Made by a program: the position numbers and the translations under genes. From the NCBI GenBank assembly GCA_910585335.1, contig CAJUCU010000009.1:1-31024 (forward strand): a DNA stretch of 31,024 nucleotides. The letters are read 5' to 3'. Positions 23,756 through 31,024 of the stretch are shown here, piece after piece. Below the pieces are notes generated by a model. It saw nothing but the letters and a program-made list of their open reading frames with translations, did not search any database and was not told where the DNA came from. This DNA comes from an uncultured Bacilli bacterium. Its GTDB lineage: Bacteria; Bacillota_I; Bacilli_A; RF39; UBA660. The first letter of the stretch is position 1. Each line of letters begins with the position of its first letter.

Positions 23756-24886
23756 CTACATCATATCTTTAAACAATCCATAAATATACTTTTCAATATC
23801 AAACACTTGCAAATCTTCTTTTCTCTCTCCAAGTCCGATATATTTAACAGGGATTCCTACTTCTTCTTTAATAGCAAGAACAATACCACCTTTAGCAGTA
23901 CCATCCAACTTAGTAAGAACAATACCTGTAATATCTGTAATTTCTTGAAAGCTCTTCGCTTGACTAATTCCATTTTGTCCAGTAGTAGCATCAATTACTA
24001 AAAGTGTCTCATGAGGACCACTAGGAACAATCGACGTAATCACACGATTCATCTTCTCAAGCTCCTTCATTAAATTCACTTTATTTTGAAGTCTACCTGC
24101 TGTATCTACTAAAACCACATCATATGATTCTTCTACCGCCATAGTCACGCCATCATAAACAACACTAGCGGGATCACTTCCCTCTTCTTTTCCATAAAAA
24201 GAAACATCCAGTCTCATAGCCCATTCATTTAATTGACATACTGCCCCAGCGCGAAAAGTATCTGCCCCAACAAGTAACACTTTCTTTCCTTCATCCTTTA
24301 AAATATGTGCCAGTTTAGCGATAGTCGTAGTCTTTCCAACACCATTTACACCAACAAACAAAAGAACCGTTGGACCATCTTCATTATACTTTATTTTACT
24401 AGACAATACTTCATCATCTACATATATAATAAAAAGTTCATCCACAATAACTTCTTTCAACTCTTCTGGTTTTTCAATACTTTCATGTTTCACTCTATCT
24501 CTTAACCGGTCCATAAAGTCCATAACTGTATTAACACCAATGTCAGCCATAATTAAGATCTCTTCTAACTCTTCAAAATAATCTTCATTTATTTTGTTAT
24601 ATTTATGTGTTAACCCAGCTAGCCTAGAAACAAAGCCTTCACGAGATTTCGTAAGACCCTTTTCATAAATTTTTACATCTTCATTTCTTTTTTCTACTTT
24701 TACATTTTCTTCTTTAAGAGAAGCATCATTTATTGTCTCTTCCTCTAAAGATTCAACTTCAACTTCAACTTCAGTTTCACTTTCTATCTCATCCCCAACT
24801 AAAACTTCTTCTTTAGATTCCAAAGAAGTATCCACTTCATTGTTTTGTCCCTGAAACATATTTTTTATTTTTTTAAATAATCCCAT
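23756..24886 (-). CDS. ftsY: SRP receptor FtsY
   Basis: 376 residues from the ATG at 24886 (MGLFKKIKNMF), with AGGTG six bases before it; a GTG nine bases up is less likely. The N-terminal amphipathic helix is followed by an acidic A domain (about 15-60, many Glu). The NG domain shows GVNGVGKTTTIAKLA, DTAGRLQNK, TKLDGTAKGG and YIGLGERKEDLQ. It binds GTP and receives the Ffh-ribosome complex at the membrane. First gene of a leftward cluster: membrane protein, ylxM, HD, HIT, HD. Confidence 0.98.
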   Translation of the reverse strand: MGLFKKIKNMFQGQNNEVDTSLESKEEVLVGDEIESETEVEVEVESLEEETINDASLKEENVKVEKRNEDVKIYEKGLTKSREGFVSRLAGLTHKYNKINEDYFEELEEILIMADIGVNTVMDFMDRLRDRVKHESIEKPEELKEVIVDELFIIYVDDEVLSSKIKYNEDGPTVLLFVGVNGVGKTTTIAKLAHILKDEGKKVLLVGADTFRAGAVCQLNEWAMRLDVSFYGKEEGSDPASVVYDGVTMAVEESYDVVLVDTAGRLQNKVNLMKELEKMNRVITSIVPSGPHETLLVIDATTGQNGISQAKSFQEITDITGIVLTKLDGTAKGGIVLAIKEEVGIPVKYIGLGERKEDLQVFDIEKYIYGLFKDMM

Positions 24887-24903
24887 TAATATCACCTAAT
24901 AAG

Positions 24904-24909
24904 ATTATA
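24904..24909 (-). promoter_or_regulatory. Extended -10 promoter of the ftsY cluster
   Basis: Minus-strand TGT-TATAAT about 17 bases before the ftsY ATG; the transcript leader would be very short. The -35 region is only a T-run. Confidence 0.45.
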
Positions 24910-24933
24910 ACATAAAACAAAAAAAGAAAAAAC

Positions 24934-24948
24934 ACTAGAAATACTAGC
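24934..24948 (-). terminator. Weak terminator after the duplicated orphan gene
   Basis: A 5-bp stem (CTAG/CTAG plus a G-U pair) followed by TTTTTTC-T7 on the minus strand. The stem is short, so some read-through into ftsY is possible. Confidence 0.4.
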
Positions 24949-24974
24949 ATTTAATCTCTTATTTTTATAAATAT

Positions 24975-25544
24975 TTATCTTTTTACAAGGACCAAATTTC
25001 GAGTTCCATTACTATGAATTATTTTTCCTCTTTCAACCTCATATTGCTTAACAAGTGAATGAGAAAGTACACCAGATGAAACAGACTCAAAAAAGGTAGA
25101 AATATCCCCTGTTATTATACTATCATACATTCCTTCCAACTCAGAAATATTATCACAATAACCTGCAGGGATTACAACACCTCGATAAACAATATTAGAA
25201 TACTTATTAGCATAACCATGATTTCTATATTGTTGCATGGCTTCAAATACTTGTGCTAAATTATCTTCCTCTGTATAAAAATCCACTTCAACACTAGTAA
25301 CATCAAATTCCCTTTGTCTACAAATAAATGTTTCTGGTGATTTTAATTCTTGATAGAGTAACTTTACTTCTTCTAAACTTTCACAATCTCCTGCTGGAAT
25401 GGAAACCCCATTATAAATAATATTAGAGTCTCCCCCTGCTTGATTAACCAATTGATAGTTTTTCATCATTTGATAAGCGTCCTCTAAACTTCCCTTTGAT
25501 GTAACACGAAAATTAATCGTAGCAACGGTCTTAAATTCTTCCAT
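24975..25544 (-). CDS. Orphan protein with two internal repeats
   Basis: 189 residues, no family recognised, no signal peptide or membrane segment. The segment NIIYNGVSIPAG (41-52) recurs as NIVYRGVVIPAG (117-128), 76 residues on, each followed by a Cys and an acidic helix; the flanks (AYQMMKNY and VFEAMQQYR) also align. So the protein is a tandem of two about 75-residue alpha/beta units plus a C-terminal tail (GTRNLVLVKR). Its own promoter precedes it. The shared I-P-A-G-x-C loop is a possible ligand or active site. Confidence 0.6.
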   Translation of the reverse strand: MEEFKTVATINFRVTSKGSLEDAYQMMKNYQLVNQAGGDSNIIYNGVSIPAGDCESLEEVKLLYQELKSPETFICRQREFDVTSVEVDFYTEEDNLAQVFEAMQQYRNHGYANKYSNIVYRGVVIPAGYCDNISELEGMYDSIITGDISTFFESVSSGVLSHSLVKQYEVERGKIIHSNGTRNLVLVKR

Positions 25545-25572
25545 TATTTTTCTTCCTTTCTTTTTCTGCTAT

Positions 25573-25601
25573 ATTATAAATAAAAAAACAAAAAATATCA
25601 A
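25573..25601 (-). promoter_or_regulatory. Promoter of the duplicated orphan gene
   Basis: Minus strand TTGATA (25596-25601), exactly 17 bases, TATAAT (25573-25578), about 30 bases before the ATG. Confidence 0.65.
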
Positions 25602-25635
25602 GTTTAAAATGATAAAATTAAACGAATCAAAATTA

Positions 25636-25664
25636 TAGACAAATAAACTCTTTTTTGTTATAAT
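25636..25664 (+). promoter_or_regulatory. Promoter of the RNase J gene
   Basis: TAGACA (25636-25641), 17 bases, TATAAT (25659-25664) with TGT before it (extended -10). The leader to the ATG is about 50 bases. Confidence 0.65.
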
Positions 25665-25720
25665 TATCATCGGTTAGTTACTTATATTATATTAAAATTA
25701 ACTTAATGAAAGGAGAAAAA

Positions 25721-27421
25721 ATGAAAGAAGTAAAACCAAACGGAACTAAAATTATCGTTCTAGGTGGTTTAGGAGAGGTCGGAAAAAATATGTATTGTGT
25801 AATGCATAAAGACCAAATTATTATTATCGATGCTGGTGTTAGTTTTCCTGAAAGTGAACTTTTAGGAATTGACTACGTTTTACCAGACTTTACTTTTTTG
25901 AAAGAAAACGAAGACAAGATTAAAGCATTACTAATTACGCATGGTCATGAAGATCATATTGGTGGAATTCCATTTTTACTACAAAGTATTCATATTCCAG
26001 AAATTTATGCACCAAATCATGCCAAAGAATTAATTTCTGTAAAACTAGAAGACCGTAATATTCGATATGATAATTTATTCGTTTATAGCGAAGAATCTAA
26101 ACTACGTTTCGGCGAAATGGAAGTAGAATTTTTTAGAACAACACACTCTATTCCAGATTCACATGGAATTGCCATTACAACACCAGATGGAACTATGGTC
26201 ACAACAGGAGACTTTAAATTTGATTTAACTCCAATTGGACCTATGGCTAATCTTTATAAAATGGCACAACTTGGTGAAAAAGGTGTAGATATTCTAATTA
26301 GTGACTCAACAAATGTTTTAAATGAAGGTTTTTCAAATAGTGAGTCTCGCGTAGATGATGCTTTAGGTGAAATGTTTGATCGTTGCCCAACTAACCGTCT
26401 TATTATTGCAACGTTTGCATCTAATATTTATCGTGTAAAGCACATCTTTGAAACTTGCTACAAACATAACCGTAAAATATGTATCTTTGGTCGTAGTATG
26501 GAAAACAATATTAAAATATCTATTGAAGGAGGATACATCGATCACAAAGAATTACTTGTAACACCAGATGAGGCCAACAAAATGAAACCAGGAGAAGTTG
26601 CGATTCTTTGTACTGGTTCACAAGGAGAACCACTAGCCGCTCTTTCTAGAATTTCTAATGGAACACATAAGCAGATTAAATTAAGACCAGATGATGTAGT
26701 AATATTCTCATCTAGTGCCATTCCAGGTAACGCTCTTAGCATTTCTAGAATTATTAACAAATTATGTTTACAAGGAGTAAGAGTTTACACCAATAAAGCA
26801 TTATCAGACCTACATACTTCAGGACATGCTAATGAAGAAGAATTAAAATTGATGATTCGCTTGTTAAGACCTAAATACTTAATGCCATTCCATGGAGACT
26901 ATAGAATGTTAAAAAAACATGCGAATGTAGGAATTGAATGTGGCATTCCAAAAGAAAATACTTTTGTATTACAAAATGGAGATACCCTAGATTTAACAAA
27001 TCATGAAATTACCAAAGGAATTAGTATGCCTGGTGCTGATATTTATGTAGATGGTAATAGAATTGGTGAAATTGGTGGTGCCGTTCTTAGAGACCGTAAA
27101 ATCATGGCAAGTGATGGAATCCTAGTAGTTATTGTCAATGTAGACATGAAAAAAAGAGAACTATTAATTAGACCTAATATCACAACAAGAGGATTTGTGC
27201 TAATCAACGAAAATGAAGAATTACTTCATAAAATTGAACATCATGCCGATTATATTGTCAAAAAACTGCTAAATGATCCAAAAAGTAATTTTGCAATTAT
27301 GAAATCAGAAATCACAAGTCAAATGATTTCTTATGTATATGAATTAACTGGTAGAAGACCAATTATTCTTCCTGTTATTCTAGATATTAAAAAAAGTAAC
27401 CAAACAGAAACACAAGTTTAG
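25721..27421 (+). CDS. rnj: Ribonuclease J
   Basis: 566 residues from the ATG at 25721, six bases after AGGAG; an ATG at 25706 lies before that site. Metallo-beta-lactamase core with H74-GHED78-H79-IGG and later GDFKFD, a beta-CASP domain (ISDSTNVLNEGFSNSE, then SGHANEEELKL and MPFHGDYRML) and a C-terminal domain, in the RNase J order. It degrades and matures RNA as a 5' exonuclease and endonuclease. Only one copy is in the window, so J1 versus J2 cannot be decided. It is convergent with the RNase Y gene; a shared hairpin covers its last codons. Confidence 0.97.
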   Translation: MKEVKPNGTKIIVLGGLGEVGKNMYCVMHKDQIIIIDAGVSFPESELLGIDYVLPDFTFLKENEDKIKALLITHGHEDHIGGIPFLLQSIHIPEIYAPNHAKELISVKLEDRNIRYDNLFVYSEESKLRFGEMEVEFFRTTHSIPDSHGIAITTPDGTMVTTGDFKFDLTPIGPMANLYKMAQLGEKGVDILISDSTNVLNEGFSNSESRVDDALGEMFDRCPTNRLIIATFASNIYRVKHIFETCYKHNRKICIFGRSMENNIKISIEGGYIDHKELLVTPDEANKMKPGEVAILCTGSQGEPLAALSRISNGTHKQIKLRPDDVVIFSSSAIPGNALSISRIINKLCLQGVRVYTNKALSDLHTSGHANEEELKLMIRLLRPKYLMPFHGDYRMLKKHANVGIECGIPKENTFVLQNGDTLDLTNHEITKGISMPGADIYVDGNRIGEIGGAVLRDRKIMASDGILVVIVNVDMKKRELLIRPNITTRGFVLINENEELLHKIEHHADYIVKKLLNDPKSNFAIMKSEITSQMISYVYELTGRRPIILPVILDIKKSNQTETQV

Positions 27422-27430
27422 TTACTTTTT
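27391..27430. terminator. Bidirectional terminator between rnj and rny
   Basis: AAAAAGTAAC (27391-27400) pairs perfectly with GTTACTTTTT (27421-27430). T-runs follow on both strands. The left arm and loop are the last coding bases of RNase J. Confidence 0.7.
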
Positions 27431-27478
27431 TTTATATCTAGTAATTGACCTATCTCCTTTTAAGGATAAAAAAAGAAA

Positions 27479-29032
27479 CTATCTAGCTTCTTCTTGTGCA
27501 CGAGTTTCCCGAACAACAGTAATTTTAATTGTTCCAGGATACTTCATAGTTTCTTCAATTTTTTCTTTGACATCTCTTGCCACTTTATGGGCACCTAAAT
27601 CATCAATTTCTTCTGGTTTTACAATAACTCTAAGTTCACGACCCGCTTGTACAGCAAAAGTCTTTTCTACACCTGGAATATCATTTCCAACCTCTTCTAA
27701 TTGACTTAAACGCTTGATATAATTTTCTAATGAATCATTGCGAGCACCAGGACGAGATGCACTTAAAGCATCAGCAATAGCCACAATGGTTGCAATTACA
27801 CTTTTTGCCTCATGATCTCCATGATGTGATGCGATAGAATTAATCACAACATCCTCTTCATGAAACTTTTTCGCAATGTCAATACCAATTTCTACATGAC
27901 TACCTTCAATTTCATGATCAATCGCTTTTCCAATATCATGTAAAAGTCCCGCTCTTTTAGCAAGGGGAACATTCTCTCCCATCTCTCCTGCTAAAAGTCC
28001 AGAAAGTTCTGCTACTTCAATGGAATGCTGTAATGCATTTTGTCCATAACTAGTTCTAAAATGAAGTTTTCCAATTGTCTCAATAAGTTCTGGTTCAAAC
28101 TTCGTAAGTCCAAGTTCAAAGGTAGCATCTTGACCATATTCTATAATCTTTTCTTTCATTTCTTTACTTACTTTATCGTATAACTCTTCAATTCTAGTCG
28201 GATGAATTCTTCCATCTTTAATTAATGTTTCAAGAGTTACTCTAGCAATTTCACGACGAAGTGGATCAAAGCTAGAAAGTACGACTGCTTCAGGTGTATC
28301 ATCAATGATAAGATCAACACCAGTGATCGCTTCAATAGTACGAATATTGCGTCCTTCACGTCCAATGATTCTACCTTTCATTTCATCATTTGGTAAATCA
28401 ACGACAGTTACAGTTTGATCACTTGCAATATCAGCAGCATATCTTTGCATAGAGGAAACGACCATTTCTTTAGCAGTTCTATCTGCAGTAAGTTTCGCTT
28501 CATTTTCTACATCACGGATATATTGTGATATTTCTTTTGTCATGGACTCTTTTACTTGACTCATGACTAATTCTCGCGCTTTCTCTTTACTAAAACCTGA
28601 TATTTTTTCAAGTAGTTCTAATTGTTCTTTTTTTATTTCTTCCACTTTACTTTTTTCATCTTGGATTTCATTTTGACGCATAACAAGTTTCGCTTCTCTC
28701 TCATCTAGAGTCGCTTCTCTTTTTTGATACAGTTCATCCCGTTTATCAATACTTGCTTCTCTTTGTAATAAACGGTTTTCAGATTCTTTTAATTCTTCTT
28801 TTTTCTCTTTAATCTCTCTATCTGTTTCTAATTTTAATTTATGCGCTTCTTCTTTTTGTTCTAAAATAGTCTCACGCTTTACTTTTTCTGCGTCTTTGCG
28901 TGCTTGATTTATCATAGCTTCTACTTTTTTAGATGCATTATTAATTCTAAAATAACTTAGTAAAAAACTAACTCCAAATCCTACGAATAATCCAACAACC
29001 AAAAGTAATATGGAAAACAATCCATTATCCAT
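27479..29032 (-). CDS. rny: Ribonuclease Y
   Basis: 517 residues, standard length. N-terminal membrane helix (FSILLLVVGLFVGFGVSFLL), coiled coil (about 30-190, Glu/Lys/Arg-rich), KH domain with GRIIGREGRNIRTIEAITGV, then an HD domain with LLHDIGKAIDHEIEGSH and SIASHHGDHEAKS. It is the membrane-bound endonuclease that starts mRNA decay in Firmicutes. AGAGG stands before the ATG. It is convergent with RNase J, so the two decay enzymes are neighbours but not an operon. A TTGACA/TAAAAT promoter precedes it. Confidence 0.98.
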   Translation of the reverse strand: MDNGLFSILLLVVGLFVGFGVSFLLSYFRINNASKKVEAMINQARKDAEKVKRETILEQKEEAHKLKLETDREIKEKKEELKESENRLLQREASIDKRDELYQKREATLDEREAKLVMRQNEIQDEKSKVEEIKKEQLELLEKISGFSKEKARELVMSQVKESMTKEISQYIRDVENEAKLTADRTAKEMVVSSMQRYAADIASDQTVTVVDLPNDEMKGRIIGREGRNIRTIEAITGVDLIIDDTPEAVVLSSFDPLRREIARVTLETLIKDGRIHPTRIEELYDKVSKEMKEKIIEYGQDATFELGLTKFEPELIETIGKLHFRTSYGQNALQHSIEVAELSGLLAGEMGENVPLAKRAGLLHDIGKAIDHEIEGSHVEIGIDIAKKFHEEDVVINSIASHHGDHEAKSVIATIVAIADALSASRPGARNDSLENYIKRLSQLEEVGNDIPGVEKTFAVQAGRELRVIVKPEEIDDLGAHKVARDVKEKIEETMKYPGTIKITVVRETRAQEEAR

Positions 29033-29089
29033 AATTACCTCTCTCTCTAGAATATATTTAAAAATAATTTTAAATCATAATCTAATTCT

Positions 29090-29118
29090 ATTTTAAGATT
29101 GTTTTCATAAAGTGTCAA
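29090..29118 (-). promoter_or_regulatory. Promoter of rny
   Basis: Minus strand TTGACA (29113-29118, perfect), 17 bases, TAAAAT (29090-29095). The -35 lies inside an unusual set of interleaved inverted repeats (29111-29151). Confidence 0.65.
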
Positions 29119-29151
29119 GGTAAAGATAGAAGGCGACACTCTCTTACCTTA
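29111..29151. repeat. Interleaved inverted repeats over the rny -35
   Basis: AGTGTC (29111-29116) is complementary to GACACT (29135-29140), and AAGGTAA (29117-29123) to TTACCTT (29145-29151). The pairs are crossed, so only one hairpin can form at a time. Possible operator or alternative RNA structure for a longer transcript. Confidence 0.5.
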
Positions 29152-29188
29152 TTCTTCCAATGTTTTATAAAAATATTTTCATCAAAAA

Positions 29189-29212
29189 ATGAGATACAGC
29201 AAAGTATCTCAT
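29189..29212 (-). terminator. Terminator for the surface gene now cut off by the IS
   Basis: Perfect 9-bp stem ATGAGATAC / GTATCTCAT, loop of six, then TTTTTT on the minus strand. No minus gene lies directly before it except the one at 30692, beyond the insertion sequence, so it was probably that gene's terminator. Confidence 0.7.
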
Positions 29213-29374
29213 TCTCTATAACTCTCCATCCTTTACAACTGTAAATCTTACCTACGGACAGTTTTTAAAATCAAAAGAAAAAGGGATATTCCCCTCTTCT
29301 ATAAACAATTGTGTATATGACACTATCCTGATATATTTATCATAATAAAAAAAACAAAAATAAGGATGTGTCAT

Positions 29375-30528
29375 ATGAATCATATATACAATACTCAAAA
29401 CGATTTAGCAAGTAAAATTCAAATTTTTCTTAAAAAAGTTTTTCCCGATATCAGAAAAACACAACTTAAAATCATCCCCCTCATCATAATTGGTATGATT
29501 TTATCTGAGTCCGTTGTTACTTCTGATATTGCTAAAAATCTAAAAGATGATTTTTCTTTCATACAACTCGATTCTGTTATTAGAAGAATTAGAAAATTCT
29601 TTACTAATAAACTTTTTAATCCTGAACTCTTCTATCGAAAAGTAATCTTATTTGTTATTCAAAATTACAAGAAAAAACATTCTGATCAAAGAGTTCATAT
29701 CATCTTTGATCATATGTATTCTAAAGATAATTATACTGTTTTCTTTTCGGTAAACAAGGTATTCCTCTTTATTTTAAGTGTTTTAAGGGTATTAGGGAAC
29801 CAGATGCTTTCACAAATGAAACCATCATTGAATCTATTAATCAAGTAAGTTCTTTATTTGAAAACACTGACTTTGAACTCATCTTTCTAGCTGATAGATG
29901 GTTTAATAGTAAGACTATTTTAGAGCATATCAATTCCCTTGGACACACCTTTTGTATTCGTTTGAAAGATAATTTAAAGATTAATGTCTTTGATTCCCGT
30001 GAAGGTCATTATATTCACAAATATACAGCAAATCTAAAGGGACAAAAGTATAAAGGAACTTATTATAAAGATGTAATGTTATTTGATGGTTTTGATTTTA
30101 AAACCAATATTGTTATTAGTAAAAGTGATGGGATAGATGAAGTTTGGATTATTGCGACCAATGGTGATGTTACCAAAGCCATTCGAGATTACTCTTACCG
30201 CTTTGGTGGAATTGAATCTTTATTTAAAAACCAAAAGTCAAACGGTTTCTATCTAGAATCTATTTCTAATTCTTCTCTACATTCTTTTACTTGTATGTAT
30301 ACCCTTCTTTGTTTTGCTATTTTATTTTTAACCACACTTGGTGCTGACTATACCAAAAATTCTAGATGTTATAGAAATGTTAAAATCTCTACTCATAAAT
30401 ACTACAAAAACAAAGGAAAAGTGAGAGTCATTTCTTTATTTAATACTGGTCTTCTTCTATTTCATATGGCTTATAACTCCAGTAGATACATACGAATACC
30501 TTTTAGTTTTATATTATATGATATCTGA
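29375..30528 (+). pseudogene. IS4-family DDE transposase, frameshifted
   Basis: The start is ATG 29375 with AAGGATG six bases before it. The first frame (to 29848) contains VHIIFDHMYSKDNYTVFF with the first catalytic Asp. Near 29745-29751 the frame must change by -1: GKQGIPLYFKCFKGI then continues open to 30528. That part has FLADRWFN (second Asp) and YSYRFGGIESLFKNQK, the Y-x2-R-x3-E-x6-K signature of IS4 transposases. The sequence at the shift has no classical slippery heptamer and several codons appear missing, so it is more probably inactive than programmed. Confidence 0.8.
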
Positions 30529-30610
30529 CGTTTTTTAGCATTCATCATTTTACCAAAATTTAGAAAAACACTAAATTATTTTTCGCGTGTATCAATTTCC
30601 AATTCCATTC

Positions 30611-30660
30611 AAAAAGTAGTAGAAAAATCAACCAATGGGCGTACATTTCTACTACTTTTT
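30611..30660 (+). terminator. Terminator of the IS transposase
   Basis: A perfect 15-bp stem (AAAAAGTAGTAGAAA, 30611-30625, with TTTCTACTACTTTTT, 30646-30660) around a 20-base loop, followed by T. It works on both strands and may also block incoming transcription. Confidence 0.75.
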
Positions 30661-30691
30661 TCCTTGTATATCAATGTCTTACTAAAAACTG

Positions 30692-31024
30692 TCAGTCTTT
30701 CAGGACTGTGAATGGATTTTCACTCGTTCCATCTCCACTAGCAATAATTGTCCCAGGTGCTAGTGAAACTGCCGGACGCACACCGCGGCTAATGTCGACG
30801 TCGTCGTCGTTGAGATTGCCACTTGAGTCCAAGTAGAATCCGAACGCATTGTAGTGGTCGAAATGAGAAGGCGACAAAGACCAGTTCGTTTGGTTCGTAT
30901 ATAAATAACTAGAGCTACTATACCCAGAATATCCATGTCCCGCTAAAGTCAATTCATCTGCAGTTAAAAGTGCTACTGGATAAGTTAAGGCTCCATTTCC
31001 ATTTTCAGGACTTACTGTAAACTT
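30692..31024 (-). CDS. C-terminal end of a C-type-lectin-like surface protein (partial)
   Basis: 110 codons in frame from the window edge; the gene continues to the right. It reads ALTYPVALLTADELTLAGHG, SSSYLYTNQTNWSLSPSHF, NAFGFYLDSSGNLNDDDVD, RGVRPAVSLAPGTIIASGDG, ENPFTVLKD. The TADE...YLYT...WSLSP...GVRPAVSL...SGDGT order is that of DUF6273-like, formylglycine-enzyme/C-type-lectin-fold domains at the C-termini of many gut Firmicute surface proteins. Its TGA stop is completed by the end of the insertion sequence, so a few native residues may be lost. The central region has unlike codon use (see 30771-30898). Confidence 0.75.
   Translation of the reverse strand, partial: KFTVSPENGNGALTYPVALLTADELTLAGHGYSGYSSSSYLYTNQTNWSLSPSHFDHYNAFGFYLDSSGNLNDDDVDISRGVRPAVSLAPGTIIASGDGTSENPFTVLKD
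30771..30898 (-). other. Putative hypervariable (DGR-type) region
   Basis: About 53% G+C by count (68 of 128), in a gene whose two flanks are as AT-rich as the rest of the window. Most codons here are NNC: AAC, TTC, GAC, CAC, TAC, GGC, CTC, GTC, AGC, CGC, including the run AAC GAC GAC GAC GTC GAC. All can arise from AAC by changes at its two A positions. It ends in the GC-rich GGTGTGCGTCCGGCA, where an initiation site would lie. Confidence 0.5.

Larger units (their letters stand above)
29257..30693 (+). mobile_element. IS4-like insertion sequence
   Basis: 1437 bp, bounded by 11-bp perfect terminal inverted repeats GACAGTTTTTA (29257-29267) and TAAAAACTGTC (30683-30693). It holds one transposase gene, now frameshifted, and a hairpin near the right end. 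No target-site duplication could be seen next to the ends (left flank CCTACG, right flank AGTCTT), so the true ends may differ slightly or the flanks have diverged. Confidence 0.75.

Noticed and set aside
29735..29760. Programmed -1 frameshift in the transposase
   Set aside because: No X-XXY-YYZ heptamer or A-run is present, and residues expected between the two parts seem missing, so a disabling deletion is more likely.
1..31024. tRNA or rRNA genes
   Set aside because: Non-coding gaps are short and AT-rich; no cloverleaf with a T-loop signature or rRNA segment was noticed on reading both strands.

Overview
The window is AT-rich DNA from a low-G+C Firmicute of the Bacilli/Erysipelotrichales-Mollicutes side, possibly an uncultured gut lineage (inference). 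Support: RNase J and RNase Y as separate genes, YlxM next to FtsY, a PrsA-type lipoprotein foldase, AGGAGG ribosome sites, CotD-like and YjcZ-like spore-associated proteins, and surface proteins of gut-Firmicute type. UGA is a normal stop (it ends recX and several overlapping genes), so the Mycoplasma code is not used.

Layout. 1-4330: a membrane-anchored orphan with a HIT hydrolase, a PF06541-type membrane protein, a methyltransferase-like gene broken by an in-frame TAA, two YjcZ-like micropeptides and prsA. 4498-7797: a giant repeat-rich surface protein read leftwards, preceded by a 310-bp segment bounded by perfect 28-bp inverted repeats. 7856-10872: a polytopic membrane protein, recX, a DUF5680-like gene and rpoZ. 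11122-15187: a compact ~4.07-kb element (MazEF, large serine recombinase, Fic, zinc metallopeptidase) that splits a cotD-like coat gene; both halves remain at its ends. 15490-20025: add, ffh and a HerA-type ATPase. 20213-21554: two orphan membrane-associated genes. 21580-24886 (leftward): ftsY, a small membrane gene, ylxM, then an HD-HIT-HD trio. 24975-29032: an internally duplicated orphan, RNase J, and convergent RNase Y. 29257-30693: a frameshifted IS4-like insertion sequence. 30692-31024: the C-terminal end of a C-type-lectin-like surface protein.

How it works together. Most genes serve core RNA turnover, SRP targeting and transcription. Three accessory loci stand out. (1) The 28-bp inverted repeats flank the only good promoter near the surface gene, and that promoter now points away from it; this is the geometry of a DNA-inversion ON/OFF switch, shown here in the OFF state. 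(2) The last gene carries a sharply bounded ~128-bp island of about 53% G+C made largely of NNC codons, as expected of a diversity-generating-retroelement variable region. (3) The serine-recombinase element entered the cotD-like gene at a site that can be reconstructed to a continuous reading frame. The recombinase for (1) and the reverse transcriptase/template for (2) are not in the window, so both remain hypotheses.
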